Below, one piece after another: positions 33,805-34,051 of a stretch of 34,051 bases of DNA. The position numbers were made by a program, and so were the translations under genes. The stretch's first letter is position 1. The number at the start of each line of letters is the position of its first letter. The notes under the pieces are model-generated. The model saw only the letters and a program-made list of their open reading frames with translations, did no database searches and was not told the origin of the DNA. This DNA is from Bacteroidales bacterium (GTDB lineage: Bacteria; Bacteroidota; Bacteroidia; Bacteroidales; UBA10428): NCBI GenBank assembly GCA_016935435.1, contig JAFGQZ010000102.1, positions 1 to 34,051 of the forward strand, written 5' to 3'.

Positions 33805-34051
33805 CTATTTTCCCCACCAATAACGAGGATAAAAAAGAGGTTCTGGATTGTTTTCGCCAGCAAGCTGCTATTCAACAGGTTTTATCTAAAACAAACATTA
33901 GCAAGTTTGAAAAGAACTTTAATTTTAGGTGCAAGTGGGGTAAAAGCTTGTAAACACCAAACAGGCCCGCCGCTTTCTGAAGGGCACGAATTGTTTGCCG
34001 AAAACTTTGATTTCGCGGGCACATTGCCTACATTTGCCCTAAGTTCTTTGA

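Noticed and set aside
33779..33820. Extending guaA to the TTG at 33820
   Set aside because: The extra 14 residues precede the conserved start of the family and would be encoded upstream of the predicted transcription start.
33759..33953. 64-codon plus-strand frame upstream of guaA
   Set aside because: It overlaps the guaA start and promoter region on the opposite strand, has no family resemblance, and is probably chance.
33821..34051. Open frames running off the right edge on both strands (for example a plus-strand frame with a TTG near 33907)
   Set aside because: No ATG, no promoter or ribosome-binding site, and the translated sequence shows no recognisable domain. Too short to separate from chance in a 270-base stretch.

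Overview
The window looks like a piece of a Bacteroidota chromosome, probably from an anaerobic or facultative member of the Bacteroidales or a related order. Four pieces of evidence point there. Several genes are preceded by the Bacteroidota -7 promoter element TAnnTTTG. Shine-Dalgarno sequences are scarce. The protein families are typical of the phylum (twin ABCG-like exporters, SiaB/SiaC proteins, a Nudix-type sugar regulator, a sialate O-acetylesterase lipoprotein). The [FeFe]-hydrogenase maturase HydF is present. No rRNA, tRNA, CRISPR array, insertion sequence or phage gene was recognised. The region reads as resident chromosome, not as a recent island.

Layout, left to right. 113-4781 (minus): a pentapeptide-repeat protein, a 1042-residue ABC exporter and a lipoprotein of unknown function. 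4937-7633 (plus): an aspartate ammonia-lyase-like enzyme with hydF 3 bp behind it, a partial [FeFe]-hydrogenase maturation locus without hydE, hydG or the hydrogenase. 7637-10358 (minus): a secreted transglutaminase-like protein and a small PD-(D/E)XK nuclease-like protein. 10467-13256 (minus): a divergent PfkB sugar kinase, a CBS-pair protein and an NhaD/ArsB-type ion transporter. 13354-18122 (minus): a sialate O-acetylesterase lipoprotein and ClpB. 18396-21479 (plus): a second ABC exporter, paralogous to the first. 21540-26483 (minus): a compact galactose operon made of a Nudix-type regulator, galK, galT, a sodium/sugar symporter and a 69-residue membrane protein. A strong shared terminator separates it from the exporter. 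26608-27554 (minus): a SiaB-like kinase and SiaC-like protein, a partner-switching pair. 27723-32026 (minus): a tight five-gene run beginning with a second SiaC-like protein, then an S41 protease, PnuC, a nicotinamide riboside kinase and an RlmL-type RNA methyltransferase. 32249-33778 (minus): guaA. The last 270 bases hold no gene I can support.

Functional themes: galactose uptake and the first Leloir steps under a probably non-enzymatic Nudix sensor, with a perfect 25-bp palindrome at its promoter; nicotinamide riboside salvage (PnuC plus kinase); H-cluster maturation (HydF with a lyase that could supply ammonia); and phospho-switch signalling with one SiaB kinase and two SiaC proteins whose putative phospho-acceptors differ (Thr against Ser). 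The SiaB/SiaC arrangement, the CxxC motif shared by the twin exporters, and the gal regulator with its palindrome are the most promising leads. None amounts to a proven new system from sequence alone.
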